Source: Clostridia bacterium (GTDB taxonomy: Bacteria > Bacillota > Clostridia > Christensenellales > UBA1242). Taken from it: a stretch of 64,000 bases of DNA. The notes under the pieces are model-generated. The model did no database searches. It saw only the letters and a list, made by a program, of their open reading frames with translations, and was not told where the DNA came from. The DNA is taken from the NCBI GenBank assembly GCA_017467585.1, contig JAFUSR010000003.1:1-64000 (forward strand), written 5' to 3'. The position numbers were made by a program, and so were the translations under genes. The first letter of the stretch is position 1, and each line of letters starts with the position of its first letter. Shown here one piece after another: positions 8,205-16,809 of the stretch.

Positions 8205-9215
8205 ATGGCAGAAAAACAATATGTGAAACTTGGCAAACTGCAATATATTTATGACAATCCAGACGACTTGGTTGCCTCTAGTTTTGGCGATGTTGAGTTA
8301 AACAAAAAAACAGTTTTGATCCTTGGCGGAAACATTACAAATTCAATAGGACATGCCGGAAGATACGCAAAGTATGTGGAGCGTTGGCTCAATAACAAAA
8401 ACAACGTTCACGACATAGATATTTATGCTGCATATTATGATTGTGAGAGCCCTCTTCAAAACAATTATTTGCCAAATCCCGCTTATAACTATGCAGAAAT
8501 GGCACAAACATTAATAGACCAGTGGTTTAAAAGTGGTGGAAAGCTCTTAACAAAACAAGAAATAATTAAAAAGTTAGATAATTTGACAATTTTTTGTCAT
8601 AGTGCCGGCGTAATGGTGTTAAATAACACTTTATATAACATAAAAAGTTTATTGGCGCAGAACAATTTTAGCAACGCCGACATAAAATCAATTTTCTCTC
8701 ACATATATTCAATATCATATGCTCCATTTGATATAGTGGATCAAAAGACAAAGGCGGTTTATATTTGTCCGGCATATGACTCACTTGGCAGTTCGATAAA
8801 ATTAATGCGCTATTTATATGGAAAAGGTGAATTAAAAACTACAGATAATTTTAGTTTCACACGCTTTAGAAAATTTTTGGGAGATAGCCCCATAAAAGCT
8901 CACGAATATTGCATAAAACAGTTAAAAAAAGATGCGATTTGTGTTTCAGACTTTTCAAACAATATAATTGTCATACCAGATTTGTTGTTTGATGCAGAAG
9001 ATCATATCTATGAAGACCATGGGCTTGCGGGAGTTATGCCATATAACGAAATAAACCCAAATCAAACATCAACAGGCAAAATCACATCTACAGTCATTGC
9101 AAAGCTCTTGCAAAATGGTGTATATTCTCCATCTGCACGTAGAAATATCAACGCACTCTTTGACGAAATAACAGAACTATATAAACAAAATTATACAACA
9201 ATTGGAAGGCAATAA
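8205..9215 (+). CDS. Unknown alpha/beta-hydrolase-like protein with Ser nucleophile elbow (pair member A)
   Basis: A 336-residue soluble protein, no signal peptide. It carries an N-terminal strand plus GGN turn (VLILGGNIT, 37-45), a nucleophile-elbow-like FCHSAG (Ser133), a conserved strand SYAP...KAVYICPAYDS (171-193), and NIIVIP followed by a DH pair (271-272), a fitting acid/His site. The next gene repeats this whole order, so they are paralogues. The elbow H-S-A-G at the end of a hydrophobic strand suggests an alpha/beta hydrolase, inferred from motif order only. Start chosen at ATG 8205 (GAGG 7 nt upstream) rather than GTG 8193. Family not recognised. Confidence 0.75.
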   Translation: MAEKQYVKLGKLQYIYDNPDDLVASSFGDVELNKKTVLILGGNITNSIGHAGRYAKYVERWLNNKNNVHDIDIYAAYYDCESPLQNNYLPNPAYNYAEMAQTLIDQWFKSGGKLLTKQEIIKKLDNLTIFCHSAGVMVLNNTLYNIKSLLAQNNFSNADIKSIFSHIYSISYAPFDIVDQKTKAVYICPAYDSLGSSIKLMRYLYGKGELKTTDNFSFTRFRKFLGDSPIKAHEYCIKQLKKDAICVSDFSNNIIVIPDLLFDAEDHIYEDHGLAGVMPYNEINPNQTSTGKITSTVIAKLLQNGVYSPSARRNINALFDEITELYKQNYTTIGRQ

Positions 9216-9218
9216 AAC

Positions 9219-10193
9219 ATGATAACACTAGGCAAACGTTCCATAGGAAAAGAAAATAACTGGGAACGCGTAGAAAAAATTAAAGGAAAAACCATCATAT
9301 TTTTTGGTGGAAACACAACAGACAGTGAACAAGCGGCAAACGGAAACATTAAAATGTTGCAAAGAATTGCAGATCTTGATCCACAAGACTATTCTTTGTT
9401 GTCCGTCAGCTATGGCTCAGAAGTAATCGGTGACAATCACAATGTTTTGAGAAGTGAAGTTTTTCCAGAGATAGAAGAATTCTTTGATAAATATTTTGAG
9501 CCACTGCTATATAACCAATATCACCAAATAAGAAGTGAACAGGGCCTTTGTAAATCTTTTCAAAGGATTGTTTTTTTTGCGCACTGCGCTGGTTGTGATG
9601 TTGTGGATTATCTCATATCACTTTTGCGCATAAGACTTGAATCATTAAAAGAAGAGGGCTACAAAATAACAAATGTAGATAACCTAATAAGAAAGATACA
9701 AGTAATAGCATATGCCCCTCATCAAATGCTTAGTCAGGAGGTTAGAGCGCTATATATTGCGCCACTCAACGACAGTCAACATACTTGGCACGTTGCTTTA
9801 AAATCCCTTGACGGCAAAAAAGATAGAGAATATCCACCATCGTTTACAACCAACTGCAAAAGGCATTGGTTGATGCCAGGAAATTATGTTACGAAAGTTG
9901 TAAAAGAGAATGGATTTGTGCTCATTCAAAAGGGACTAAATGTGGTGGTAATTCCAGGCAAGATTGGAAATGGAAACAACGACCATTCAATTGAATGTCT
10001 TATTCCTGAAACATTAAAAGAAGGTCAAGAAGAAAGCAAAATTGCATATATGATAAGACACTCACTCAGAAAGAGCATTCGCCTCTTTTTGGATGACTCT
10101 CGTTTGCTCTCAACAAATTGTCACGGAATAAATATGCGCGATATATACGACGTGTTTGATAGTTACAGAGCAAGGGAATGGGGTGAAGAATAA
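9219..10193 (+). CDS. Unknown alpha/beta-hydrolase-like protein with Cys in the elbow (pair member B)
   Basis: A 324-residue soluble paralogue of the preceding gene: IIFFGGNTT (26-34), FFAHCAG (Cys123 where member A has Ser133), IAYAPHQ...RALYIAPLNDS (163-186), NVVVIP then DH (255-256). The Ser-to-Cys change keeps a nucleophile, so it could be a thiol hydrolase or transferase rather than a dead copy (inference). Only 3 nt separate it from member A, so translation is probably coupled. The two have diverged over most of their length, so the duplication is old. Substrate and pathway unknown. A terminator follows, so the pair is a complete two-gene operon. Confidence 0.75.
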   Translation: MITLGKRSIGKENNWERVEKIKGKTIIFFGGNTTDSEQAANGNIKMLQRIADLDPQDYSLLSVSYGSEVIGDNHNVLRSEVFPEIEEFFDKYFEPLLYNQYHQIRSEQGLCKSFQRIVFFAHCAGCDVVDYLISLLRIRLESLKEEGYKITNVDNLIRKIQVIAYAPHQMLSQEVRALYIAPLNDSQHTWHVALKSLDGKKDREYPPSFTTNCKRHWLMPGNYVTKVVKENGFVLIQKGLNVVVIPGKIGNGNNDHSIECLIPETLKEGQEESKIAYMIRHSLRKSIRLFLDDSRLLSTNCHGINMRDIYDVFDSYRAREWGEE

Positions 10194-10199
10194 CAAAAT

Positions 10200-10232
10200 A
10201 AAAAGCTCAAACAAGAGAGCTTTTTATTTTTT
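10200..10232 (+). terminator. Rho-independent terminator
   Basis: AAAAAGCTC, 8-nt loop, GAGCTTTTT and further T. Confidence 0.8.
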
Positions 10233-10289
10233 GAAAAATTATTTTATATTTTGTAAAAAAATGTTTGCTTTATGTAATTTTTTACAAAT

Positions 10290-10730
10290 TTAATTATTAT
10301 TTAGTTTATTTAACAAATCTTCAAGGGTGTGCCAAGAAAGGGTTGCACACTTTGCGCGTGAAGGCATGTTAGAAACATTTTCAAAAACCCTTGCGTTCTT
10401 AAGCAGTTTCTTTTCTTCTTGAGTTACACTTTCTCTTTTTATCATTTTTAAAAAGATTTCAATTAACTGCTTTGCTTGGTCGACAGATTTTCCTTTTAAA
10501 AGGTCTATCATCATTGATGTTGAGCTTTGAGAGATAGCACATCCTTCGCCAGAAAATCCCATGTCAACAATTTTGCCGTTTTCAATTTTTGCTTCAAGGC
10601 TTATTTTGTCTCCGCAACTTGGGTTATGACCCAAACTAGAACAGGTTGGAGAGTTTATTCCTCTTTTGTTGTGGCTGTTCATGGCGTGTTCCATAATAAG
10701 TTCGCCATAAAGTTGTTCAAATTGGTCCAT
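10290..10730 (-). CDS. sufU: SufU, Fe-S assembly sulfur-acceptor protein
   Basis: A 146-residue IscU/SufU-type protein. The three Cys (Cys39 in NPSCGD with Asp41, Cys64 in GEGC, Cys128 in AKCATLSW) match the zinc/sulfur site of Firmicutes SufU, which takes sulfur from SufS. Last gene of the suf operon, 2 nt after the sufS stop. No clear terminator follows; a weak stem lies at about 10253-10285. Confidence 0.95.
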   Translation of the reverse strand: MDQFEQLYGELIMEHAMNSHNKRGINSPTCSSLGHNPSCGDKISLEAKIENGKIVDMGFSGEGCAISQSSTSMMIDLLKGKSVDQAKQLIEIFLKMIKRESVTQEEKKLLKNARVFENVSNMPSRAKCATLSWHTLEDLLNKLNNN

Positions 10731-10732
10731 TT

Positions 10733-11944
10733 TTACCTCAAATATTTTTTAAACTTGTCAAAAGTATACTCAATTGCCTCAACAAGTTTGTCGACATCTT
10801 CTTTTGTGTTATAAATTGCAAAACTTGCACGCACCGTGCTGTTTATGCCGAGATAGGAAAGTAGTGGTTGGGCGCAGTGATTTCCGCTTCTAACACAAAC
10901 GTTTTGTGTGTTTAAAACTGTTGCAACATCATGTGGATGAAGTCCAACTATGTTGAAAGAAAGAACGCCAGAGCGACTGTTTTTGTTTGGTGAGATATAT
11001 GCTTTAACATATGGCAGTTTGTTTATTTTAGACAGTGCATAATTAACAAGTTCACTTTCTATGGTCTCAATTTGTTTATATCCAATTTTATTCACATAGT
11101 CCAGGGCTGCGGCAAGGCCAACGGCGCCACCAACATTTTGAGTTCCCGCCTCAAACTTGTTAGGCAGTGGCGCAAATGTTGTAGATTGTTCATTAACATA
11201 TTCTATCATGTGGCCGCCAAACATATATGGGCGCATTTTTTCTAGCAACTGCTTTTTGCCAAAGAGCACGCCAATTCCAAGTGGGGCATAAATTTTATGA
11301 CCAGAAAATGCCAAAAAGTCTGCATCTAAATCTTTAACATCAATTTGTTTGTGAGCTATGGCTTGTGCCGCGTCTACAAGCACAACTGCGCCAACGCTGT
11401 GGGCTTTTTTGATGATGTTTTTCACGTCAACAACAGTGCCAAGAACGTTAGAAACCATTGTTATTGCAACAAACTTTGTGTTTTTGTCGATTTTGTTGAG
11501 CTCTTTTTTGTCGATTTCATAATTGTCATTTAAATAAAGATATTCAAGTGTTGCATGTTTTTGCTGTGCAATTTGTTGCCAAGGAACAAGATTGCTGTGG
11601 TGTTCCATTATTGAAATAACAATTTTGTCGCCATTTTTAATTAAGTCTTGAACAAAGCATGAAGCGACAAGGTTTGTAGACTCTGTTGTGCCTTTAGTAA
11701 AGATAATTTGACTTGGGTCGCCAGCGTTGATAAAGCTTGCCACCTTTTGTCTTGCGTCTTCATAGGCAGTTGTTGCCTTTTCGCTTATGGTGTAAACTCC
11801 GCTGTGAATATTTGAGTTGAACGACTTATAAAAGTTGTTGACGGCATCAATAACGCACTGTGGTTTTTGGGTTGTTGCTGCGCTGTCGAGATAAACAATA
11901 TCTTGGCTGGCAAGCAGTGGAAAATCTTTTTTAAAATTATTCAT
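10733..11944 (-). CDS. sufS: Cysteine desulfurase SufS
   Basis: A 403-residue class II cysteine desulfurase, which releases sulfur from cysteine as a persulfide for Fe-S cluster assembly. The PLP Lys is Lys217 in SGHKIYAP, the PLP-contact His in MEHHSN (about 114-118), and the active Cys is Cys357 in RSGNHCAQP. Length is normal. The start overlaps the end of sufD by 8 nt, so it is translationally coupled. Confidence 0.97.
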   Translation of the reverse strand: MNNFKKDFPLLASQDIVYLDSAATTQKPQCVIDAVNNFYKSFNSNIHSGVYTISEKATTAYEDARQKVASFINAGDPSQIIFTKGTTESTNLVASCFVQDLIKNGDKIVISIMEHHSNLVPWQQIAQQKHATLEYLYLNDNYEIDKKELNKIDKNTKFVAITMVSNVLGTVVDVKNIIKKAHSVGAVVLVDAAQAIAHKQIDVKDLDADFLAFSGHKIYAPLGIGVLFGKKQLLEKMRPYMFGGHMIEYVNEQSTTFAPLPNKFEAGTQNVGGAVGLAAALDYVNKIGYKQIETIESELVNYALSKINKLPYVKAYISPNKNSRSGVLSFNIVGLHPHDVATVLNTQNVCVRSGNHCAQPLLSYLGINSTVRASFAIYNTKEDVDKLVEAIEYTFDKFKKYLR

Positions 11945-12971
11945 TTTCTTCTAACTTCCTATCAATTTTATTTATTATATGATTTTGAATTTCAGGATTG
12001 ACATCTTGAAGAATTTTGTTGAATTTTGCCTTTACAATTAATTTTGTTGCGTCGGTTTTAGACAGACCTCTGCTCATCAAATAAAACAGGGCTTTTGTGT
12101 CGATTTTTCCAGTTGCGGTGCTGTGGCTACCTTCAACATCTTCTTCGTGGCAAAGAAGCATTGGCAGTGCTTTAACTTTTGCTTTTTGTGATAGCATCAA
12201 ACAAAGTTCATTTTCTGAGCCAAAGCTTTTTGTTGAGCCCTGCTTAAAGTCAATGGTTCCTCTAAAATTTTTAACTGCGTTGTTTGCGGCCGCACCAACT
12301 GCATTGATTGTTGTGTTGCAGTTTTTTGCAAGCAAGTTGTTTGATAGGTTAATGTCAAGCAGTCCGTCATTAGAAACAAAATACATCATTTTTATGTGTG
12401 CTTGGCTGTTTTCTCCAACAAGATTTGTTGTTGATTTAATTATTGACCTTGAGTCGCAAAAATCAACAATGTTAATATTGCACATGGCATTTTCGTTTGT
12501 TTCAACTTCAATTGTTTGATAGTTCTCGCATCCCGCAAGGTCATTTAATATGGTGATATTTGATGTAGAACCATTTTTGCACACAATGTGCAAAAAGTTG
12601 TTTAAATAGGCTGGCGTTTCAGACTCAAACAAAACAATTATATCTCTCTTTGTGTCTTCATTTAAAACCAATTCGAGTCTGCCAACCATTTGATTGTTGG
12701 TTGTGTCTAAATGCGACTTAATTATCAGTGGTTCGTCAGATGAATTTGCAACAACTTTAAGTGCAGTGTTGCTGCATTTTAGTTGTTCAAGAGACTCATT
12801 GCAGAGTGGGTCTTTAGGCAGAGCATCACACCTTTCAACCAAATAGTCCTTTGCAAAGGCGGCAGTGCCGGAAAATGGTTTAACTTTTTTGCTAAATGTG
12901 CCGTCTTCAACTGTTACAAAGTTAATTCCATAGTTTTGAGAGGTTAAAACTGGAGAAAAATTAATTTTCAT
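11937..12971 (-). CDS. sufD: SufD, Fe-S scaffold complex subunit
   Basis: A 344-residue SufB/SufD-family protein with the shared right-handed helix core and the C-terminal motif HEEDVEGSHSTATGKID followed by LFYLMSRGLS, as in SufD. It forms the SufBC2D scaffold. Shorter than typical SufD (about 430), lacking most of the N-terminal region. Start: ATG 12971 is used here; a TTG at 12980 overlapping the sufB end has a closer site (AGAGGGGG, about 4 nt) and is a real alternative. Confidence 0.93.
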   Translation of the reverse strand: MKINFSPVLTSQNYGINFVTVEDGTFSKKVKPFSGTAAFAKDYLVERCDALPKDPLCNESLEQLKCSNTALKVVANSSDEPLIIKSHLDTTNNQMVGRLELVLNEDTKRDIIVLFESETPAYLNNFLHIVCKNGSTSNITILNDLAGCENYQTIEVETNENAMCNINIVDFCDSRSIIKSTTNLVGENSQAHIKMMYFVSNDGLLDINLSNNLLAKNCNTTINAVGAAANNAVKNFRGTIDFKQGSTKSFGSENELCLMLSQKAKVKALPMLLCHEEDVEGSHSTATGKIDTKALFYLMSRGLSKTDATKLIVKAKFNKILQDVNPEIQNHIINKIDRKLEENE

Positions 12972-12972
12972 A

Positions 12973-14373
12973 TTATCCAATCGCCCCCTCTAATTCAAGA
13001 TTAATCAGTCTGTTCATTTCAACTGCATATTCAAGTGGCAATTCTTTAGAAACTGGGCTGGCAAATCCGCGAACAATCATGGCTTTTGCATCGTCTTCTG
13101 AAAGACCTCTGCTCATCAAATAGAAAATAGCTTTTTCGCTAATTTTGCCAACTTTTGCCTCGTGAGAAAACTCTGCATCGCTTGTTTGAACATCATTAAC
13201 AGGAATGGTGTCGCTTTTAGACAGGCTGTCGAGCATAAGTCCGTCGCAACTAACCGAGCACTTGCTGTTTGTTGCCTCTGGCAAAATTTTTACAAGCGCG
13301 CGATAGGTCGCAATTCCGCCATTTTTAGAAATGCTTCTAGAGTTAACAACGCTCGATGTGTTTTTTGCAGCGTGAACAACTTTAAAGCCAGTGTCTAGGT
13401 TTTGGTTTGCACCAGCAAAAGAGATGCCGGTGTATTCGGTTTTTGCGTTTTCACCTTTTAAAATACTCATAGGATAGAGCATAGAAATTTTGCTGCCGAA
13501 ACTTCCGCTAACCCAATCAACCTTGCCATTTTTTTCAATTATGGCTTTTTTTGTGTTGAGGTTGAGCATGTTTTTAGACCAGTTTTCAATTGTTGAATAT
13601 CTTAGGTATGCGCCTTCTTTAACAAAAAGTTCAACGCAACCAGCGTGAAGGTTAACCTTGTTATATTTTGGCGCGCTGCAGCCTTCAATGAAGTGCAGTT
13701 TTGCACCTTTGTCAACAATAATCAAAGTATGCTCAAATTGCCCACTTTCTGGTGAGTTAAGTCTGAAATAAGATTGCAGTGGTTGATCTAGTTCAACGCC
13801 ACTCGGAACATAAACAAAGCTGCCGCCGCTCCAAACGGCATAGTGAAGGGCAATGAACTTGTGTTCAAAAAGAGGAACGCACTTTGTAAAATACTCTCGC
13901 ACAAGGTCGGGATATTCGCGAACAGCGCTTTCCATGTCGGTGTAGATTACGCCTTTTTTAAGAAGGTCGGCTTTGATTGAGTGATAAACAACTTCGCTGT
14001 CATATTGCGCACCAACGCCTGCTAGATATTGCTTTTCAGCCTCGGGAATTCCAAGCTTATCGAAGGTGTTTTTAATCTCTGAGGGAACGTCTTCCCATTT
14101 ATCTTTCATTTCTGTTTTTGGTTGAACATAGGTTGAAATTTCATCCATATTTAGTTCCGACAGGTCTGGTCCCCAAGTTGGCAAGCTCAGTTTGTTATAA
14201 GTTTCAAGGGCTTTAAGGCGAATGTCTAGCATCCATTTTGGCTCGTTTTTCCTGCGAGAAATGTCTTCAACAATTTCACGAGAAAGGCCACCCTTTGCCT
14301 TAAAAGAGTAGTCATCTGGATTTTTAAAATCATAGATGTTTCTATTTAGTTCTTCAAGTTGTGTTTTTGCCAT
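12973..14373 (-). CDS. sufB: SufB, Fe-S scaffold subunit
   Basis: A 466-residue SufB with the family's conserved middle (YVPSGVELDQPLQSYFR, about residue 190-207; HFIEGCSAP, about 228-236) and the C-terminal SHEAKVGKISEKAIFYLMSRGLSEDDA. It receives sulfur and assembles the cluster with SufC and SufD. ATG overlaps the sufC stop by 1 nt (TAATG). Confidence 0.97.
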   Translation of the reverse strand: MAKTQLEELNRNIYDFKNPDDYSFKAKGGLSREIVEDISRRKNEPKWMLDIRLKALETYNKLSLPTWGPDLSELNMDEISTYVQPKTEMKDKWEDVPSEIKNTFDKLGIPEAEKQYLAGVGAQYDSEVVYHSIKADLLKKGVIYTDMESAVREYPDLVREYFTKCVPLFEHKFIALHYAVWSGGSFVYVPSGVELDQPLQSYFRLNSPESGQFEHTLIIVDKGAKLHFIEGCSAPKYNKVNLHAGCVELFVKEGAYLRYSTIENWSKNMLNLNTKKAIIEKNGKVDWVSGSFGSKISMLYPMSILKGENAKTEYTGISFAGANQNLDTGFKVVHAAKNTSSVVNSRSISKNGGIATYRALVKILPEATNSKCSVSCDGLMLDSLSKSDTIPVNDVQTSDAEFSHEAKVGKISEKAIFYLMSRGLSEDDAKAMIVRGFASPVSKELPLEYAVEMNRLINLELEGAIG

Positions 14374-15113
14374 TATTTTCCCTTAAATGTTGAATATCCG
14401 TGTTTGTCAATTTCGTCAGCAAGCGACTTGTCGCCTGTGTGAACAATTTTTCCATCAACTAAAACGTGAACGAAATAGTTGTCGAGTTTTTCGAGAATTT
14501 TTGTTGAGTGAGTGATTATAATAAGAGCTCTGTCGCTGTTTAAAAACATATTAATTCCGTTAGAAACGGTTTTAATTGCGTCAACGTCGAGTCCAGAATC
14601 GGTTTCGTCCAAAATGGCGAGTGTTGGTTTAAGTTCTAGCATTTGCAAAATCTCATTTTTCTTTTTTTCGCCACCAGAAAATCCCACGTTCAAGTCTCTA
14701 TTTTGCATGTTTTCTTGCATAGAAAGGGCATTCATGTTTTCTGCGATTTCATCTTTAAGCTCAAAAAAGTCAACCGGAGCACCGCTTAATTTGTTCTTTG
14801 CGGTTTTAATAAAGTTAAAAACAGAAATCCCAGCAATTTCTTCTGGTTGCTGAAAGCTCATAAAAATTCCGAGTTTTGCAATCTCATTTGTTTTTTTGTT
14901 GGTTATGTCTTGACCTTTAAAAACAATTGACCCCTTGGTTTTTTGATATTCTGGGTGAGAGAATATAACGTTTGCAAGAGTGCTTTTGCCAGCTCCATTT
15001 GGGCCCATGATAACATGAACTTCGCCAGGGTTAACCGAAAGATTAAGTCCTTTCAAAATTTCTTTGTCACCGACTTTTGCATGCAGATTTTTTATGTCTA
15101 AAAGTTTTTCCAT
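14373..15113 (-). CDS. sufC: SufC, Fe-S assembly ATPase
   Basis: A 246-residue ABC-type ATPase of the SUF system. Walker A GPNGAGKST (38-46), signature FSGGEKKKNE and Walker B LAILDETDSGLDVDA match SufC. First gene of sufCBDSU, with all junctions overlapping or within a few nt. No AGGAG before the ATG other than a weak TAGGAA. Confidence 0.97.
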   Translation of the reverse strand: MEKLLDIKNLHAKVGDKEILKGLNLSVNPGEVHVIMGPNGAGKSTLANVIFSHPEYQKTKGSIVFKGQDITNKKTNEIAKLGIFMSFQQPEEIAGISVFNFIKTAKNKLSGAPVDFFELKDEIAENMNALSMQENMQNRDLNVGFSGGEKKKNEILQMLELKPTLAILDETDSGLDVDAIKTVSNGINMFLNSDRALIIITHSTKILEKLDNYFVHVLVDGKIVHTGDKSLADEIDKHGYSTFKGK

Positions 15114-15143
15114 TTTTAATTCCTACCAAAATGATATGATTTG

Positions 15144-15149
15144 ATTATA
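15144..15149 (-). promoter_or_regulatory. Possible -10 box of the suf operon
   Basis: TATAAT on the minus strand about 31 nt upstream of sufC; no clear -35 at the right spacing and no IscR-type site seen. Confidence 0.35.
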
Positions 15150-15227
15150 TAATAAGCCTTTTAATCAAAAATTGCAACCATATTTTATGTAATAATTATC
15201 AATAAAGTTAAAGTTATAACTATATGT

Positions 15228-15257
15228 TTGACATTTTTCTTATGCATGGGGTATAAT
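15228..15257 (+). promoter_or_regulatory. Consensus SigmaA promoter, predicted leaderless
   Basis: TTGACA at 15228-15233, 18-nt spacer, TATAAT at 15252-15257; the ATG at 15264 begins 6 nt later, at the expected transcript start. In-frame ATGs at 15246 and upstream lie inside the promoter and cannot be used from this transcript. Confidence 0.85.
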
Positions 15258-15263
15258 CAAGGC

Positions 15264-16022
15264 ATGAAATTGGGACAAACAGAAGAGAAACAACAAGATT
15301 TTTCTTTAAAAGAAAAACCAAGTGCGGCGGAGACAAAAAAAGACTCCAATTCTTCTTTTGTTCAAAATTTAAGTGTAAACGGCGATGGTGGCGAACTTGT
15401 TGCTAGCATCAAAAAAACGCAAATTGATGCCCACGACGAGCTTGAATCTTACAAAAAACTCTTAAGAAAGCGCAAAAAAAAGCTCGCGCTTAGAATTTTG
15501 ATATTTGCAATTGTTATTATTTTACTGCCCATGTTTATTTTTATTGGTTCAATGATAATAGACAAAAATGGCAGACACGACTTTTTTGGATATACATTTT
15601 TTGCAATCGTTTCACCAAGCATGGAACCAGAAATAATGACAAACGACTGTGTTGTTTTAAAACATGTGAATTCTGCAGATGAACTTTCTGTTGGTGACGA
15701 CATTGGCTACATTGATTCAACAGGAAAGGTCATTGTTCACAGAATTATCGGAATGAACACAACAGCGTCGGGTGTTGAGTATACGACTAAGGGAATTAAC
15801 GTAGAAAACAGCGACCCAACCCCAATTAAATTCGATTCTATTGTTGGGAAAAGGGTTGCAACCTTACGAGTTCTTGGAAACGCTGTAATATTTTTTAGAT
15901 CGACGGCCGGAATAATTGTGTTTATACTTATATTCCTTTTAATTGCTGCTGGGTTTTATATTTCATTTAGACTAACTGAAAATATAACCTATATTGATGC
16001 AGCAAATCGCGAACAAAAATAA
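15264..16022 (+). CDS. SipW-type signal peptidase I
   Basis: A 252-residue membrane protease of the archaeal/ER (S26B) type. A cytosolic N-terminal region of about 75 residues, rich in Lys/Glu, leads to a membrane segment (76-98); the catalytic Ser119 lies in SPSM and the general base is His159 (VHRI) in place of Lys, as in Bacillus SipW. A second membrane segment is at about 215-240. The start is set by the promoter, so the transcript is leaderless. The gene just downstream encodes a secreted protein that may be its dedicated substrate, as for SipW and TasA (inference). Confidence 0.9.
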   Translation: MKLGQTEEKQQDFSLKEKPSAAETKKDSNSSFVQNLSVNGDGGELVASIKKTQIDAHDELESYKKLLRKRKKKLALRILIFAIVIILLPMFIFIGSMIIDKNGRHDFFGYTFFAIVSPSMEPEIMTNDCVVLKHVNSADELSVGDDIGYIDSTGKVIVHRIIGMNTTASGVEYTTKGINVENSDPTPIKFDSIVGKRVATLRVLGNAVIFFRSTAGIIVFILIFLLIAAGFYISFRLTENITYIDAANREQK

Positions 16023-16131
16023 AAAATCCGCAAAAATTTAATAAATTTAATCAAAAATTATACATTTTAAATGCAATTTTGCAATAATGTATAATTTTTA
16101 TTTTGTTGGCAACAATTTTATTGAGGTTTTT

Positions 16132-16722
16132 ATGGATAGAAAAAATGTTGCCACAACAATGATTTTAATTCTCTGCACGCTGATTTTTGCCAGTGTTGGA
16201 GCAAGCTTTATGACATATAAATATGAAAAAAATAAGATTTTGGTTGAAAATCCTAAAATCTTTGCCACCAATGTATCAGTTTGGAGCAAAGAAGATGACA
16301 CAAAATCACAAATTCAAGAACTAAAACTAAGCAGCAGTTCTCTTGGCCTTAAGCCGGTTACTGGAAAAGCAGATTCAGACACAAAAATTCCAAGCACGGT
16401 AACAAACAAAAATGGCAGTGAAGGTCTCTATGGTTCTTTTGTCGTGACCGCAGCTGCGGGGCTCACAATAAAAGTTGAAAACATCAAAATTGAAAGCTCT
16501 GAAGATGCAGAAAAAATAGAAAAACAACGAGAAAACATTTTTGTTGCAATTATGGACCAAACTGATGGCGCAAAATCACTTAAAGATGATGAAGTTATTT
16601 TAATTTCGGAGCCTCTTGCGGTGGAAGAAAAAGAATATACATTTTTATTTTGGCTAGATTCTAAGGCGGGCGAAGAACTTAAGGGTTCTAAAATATCTTT
16701 TGACTTAATCTTTGAAATTTAA
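16132..16722 (+). CDS. Secreted or membrane-anchored protein, possible signal-peptidase partner
   Basis: A 196-residue protein with an N-terminal hydrophobic segment (about 7-26) ending in GASFMT, then an exported domain of mixed beta strands with no Cys. The start is fixed by a GAGG site 6 nt before the ATG; an in-frame ATG at 16087 lies upstream of the likely transcript start (TATAAT at 16090-16095). Position after a SipW-type peptidase and size recall TasA/camelysin-type fibre proteins, but I see no firm family motif. A single-gene unit ending at a terminator. Confidence 0.7.
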   Translation: MDRKNVATTMILILCTLIFASVGASFMTYKYEKNKILVENPKIFATNVSVWSKEDDTKSQIQELKLSSSSLGLKPVTGKADSDTKIPSTVTNKNGSEGLYGSFVVTAAAGLTIKVENIKIESSEDAEKIEKQRENIFVAIMDQTDGAKSLKDDEVILISEPLAVEEKEYTFLFWLDSKAGEELKGSKISFDLIFEI

Positions 16723-16754
16723 TGCGGTTTTTTATTAAAAACACTAAAAAAATG

Positions 16755-16780
16755 CGGTTTTTAGCCGCTTTTTTTTATAA
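16755..16780 (+). terminator. Rho-independent terminator
   Basis: Stem TGCGG / CCGC around a short T-rich loop, followed by eight or more T. Confidence 0.65.
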
Positions 16781-16809
16781 ATAACCCCAAAAAAGCAAAT
16801 ACTATAACT

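Noticed and set aside
15114-15227. IscR/SufR operator before the suf operon
   Set aside because: No palindrome of the known type; only a lone -10-like box.
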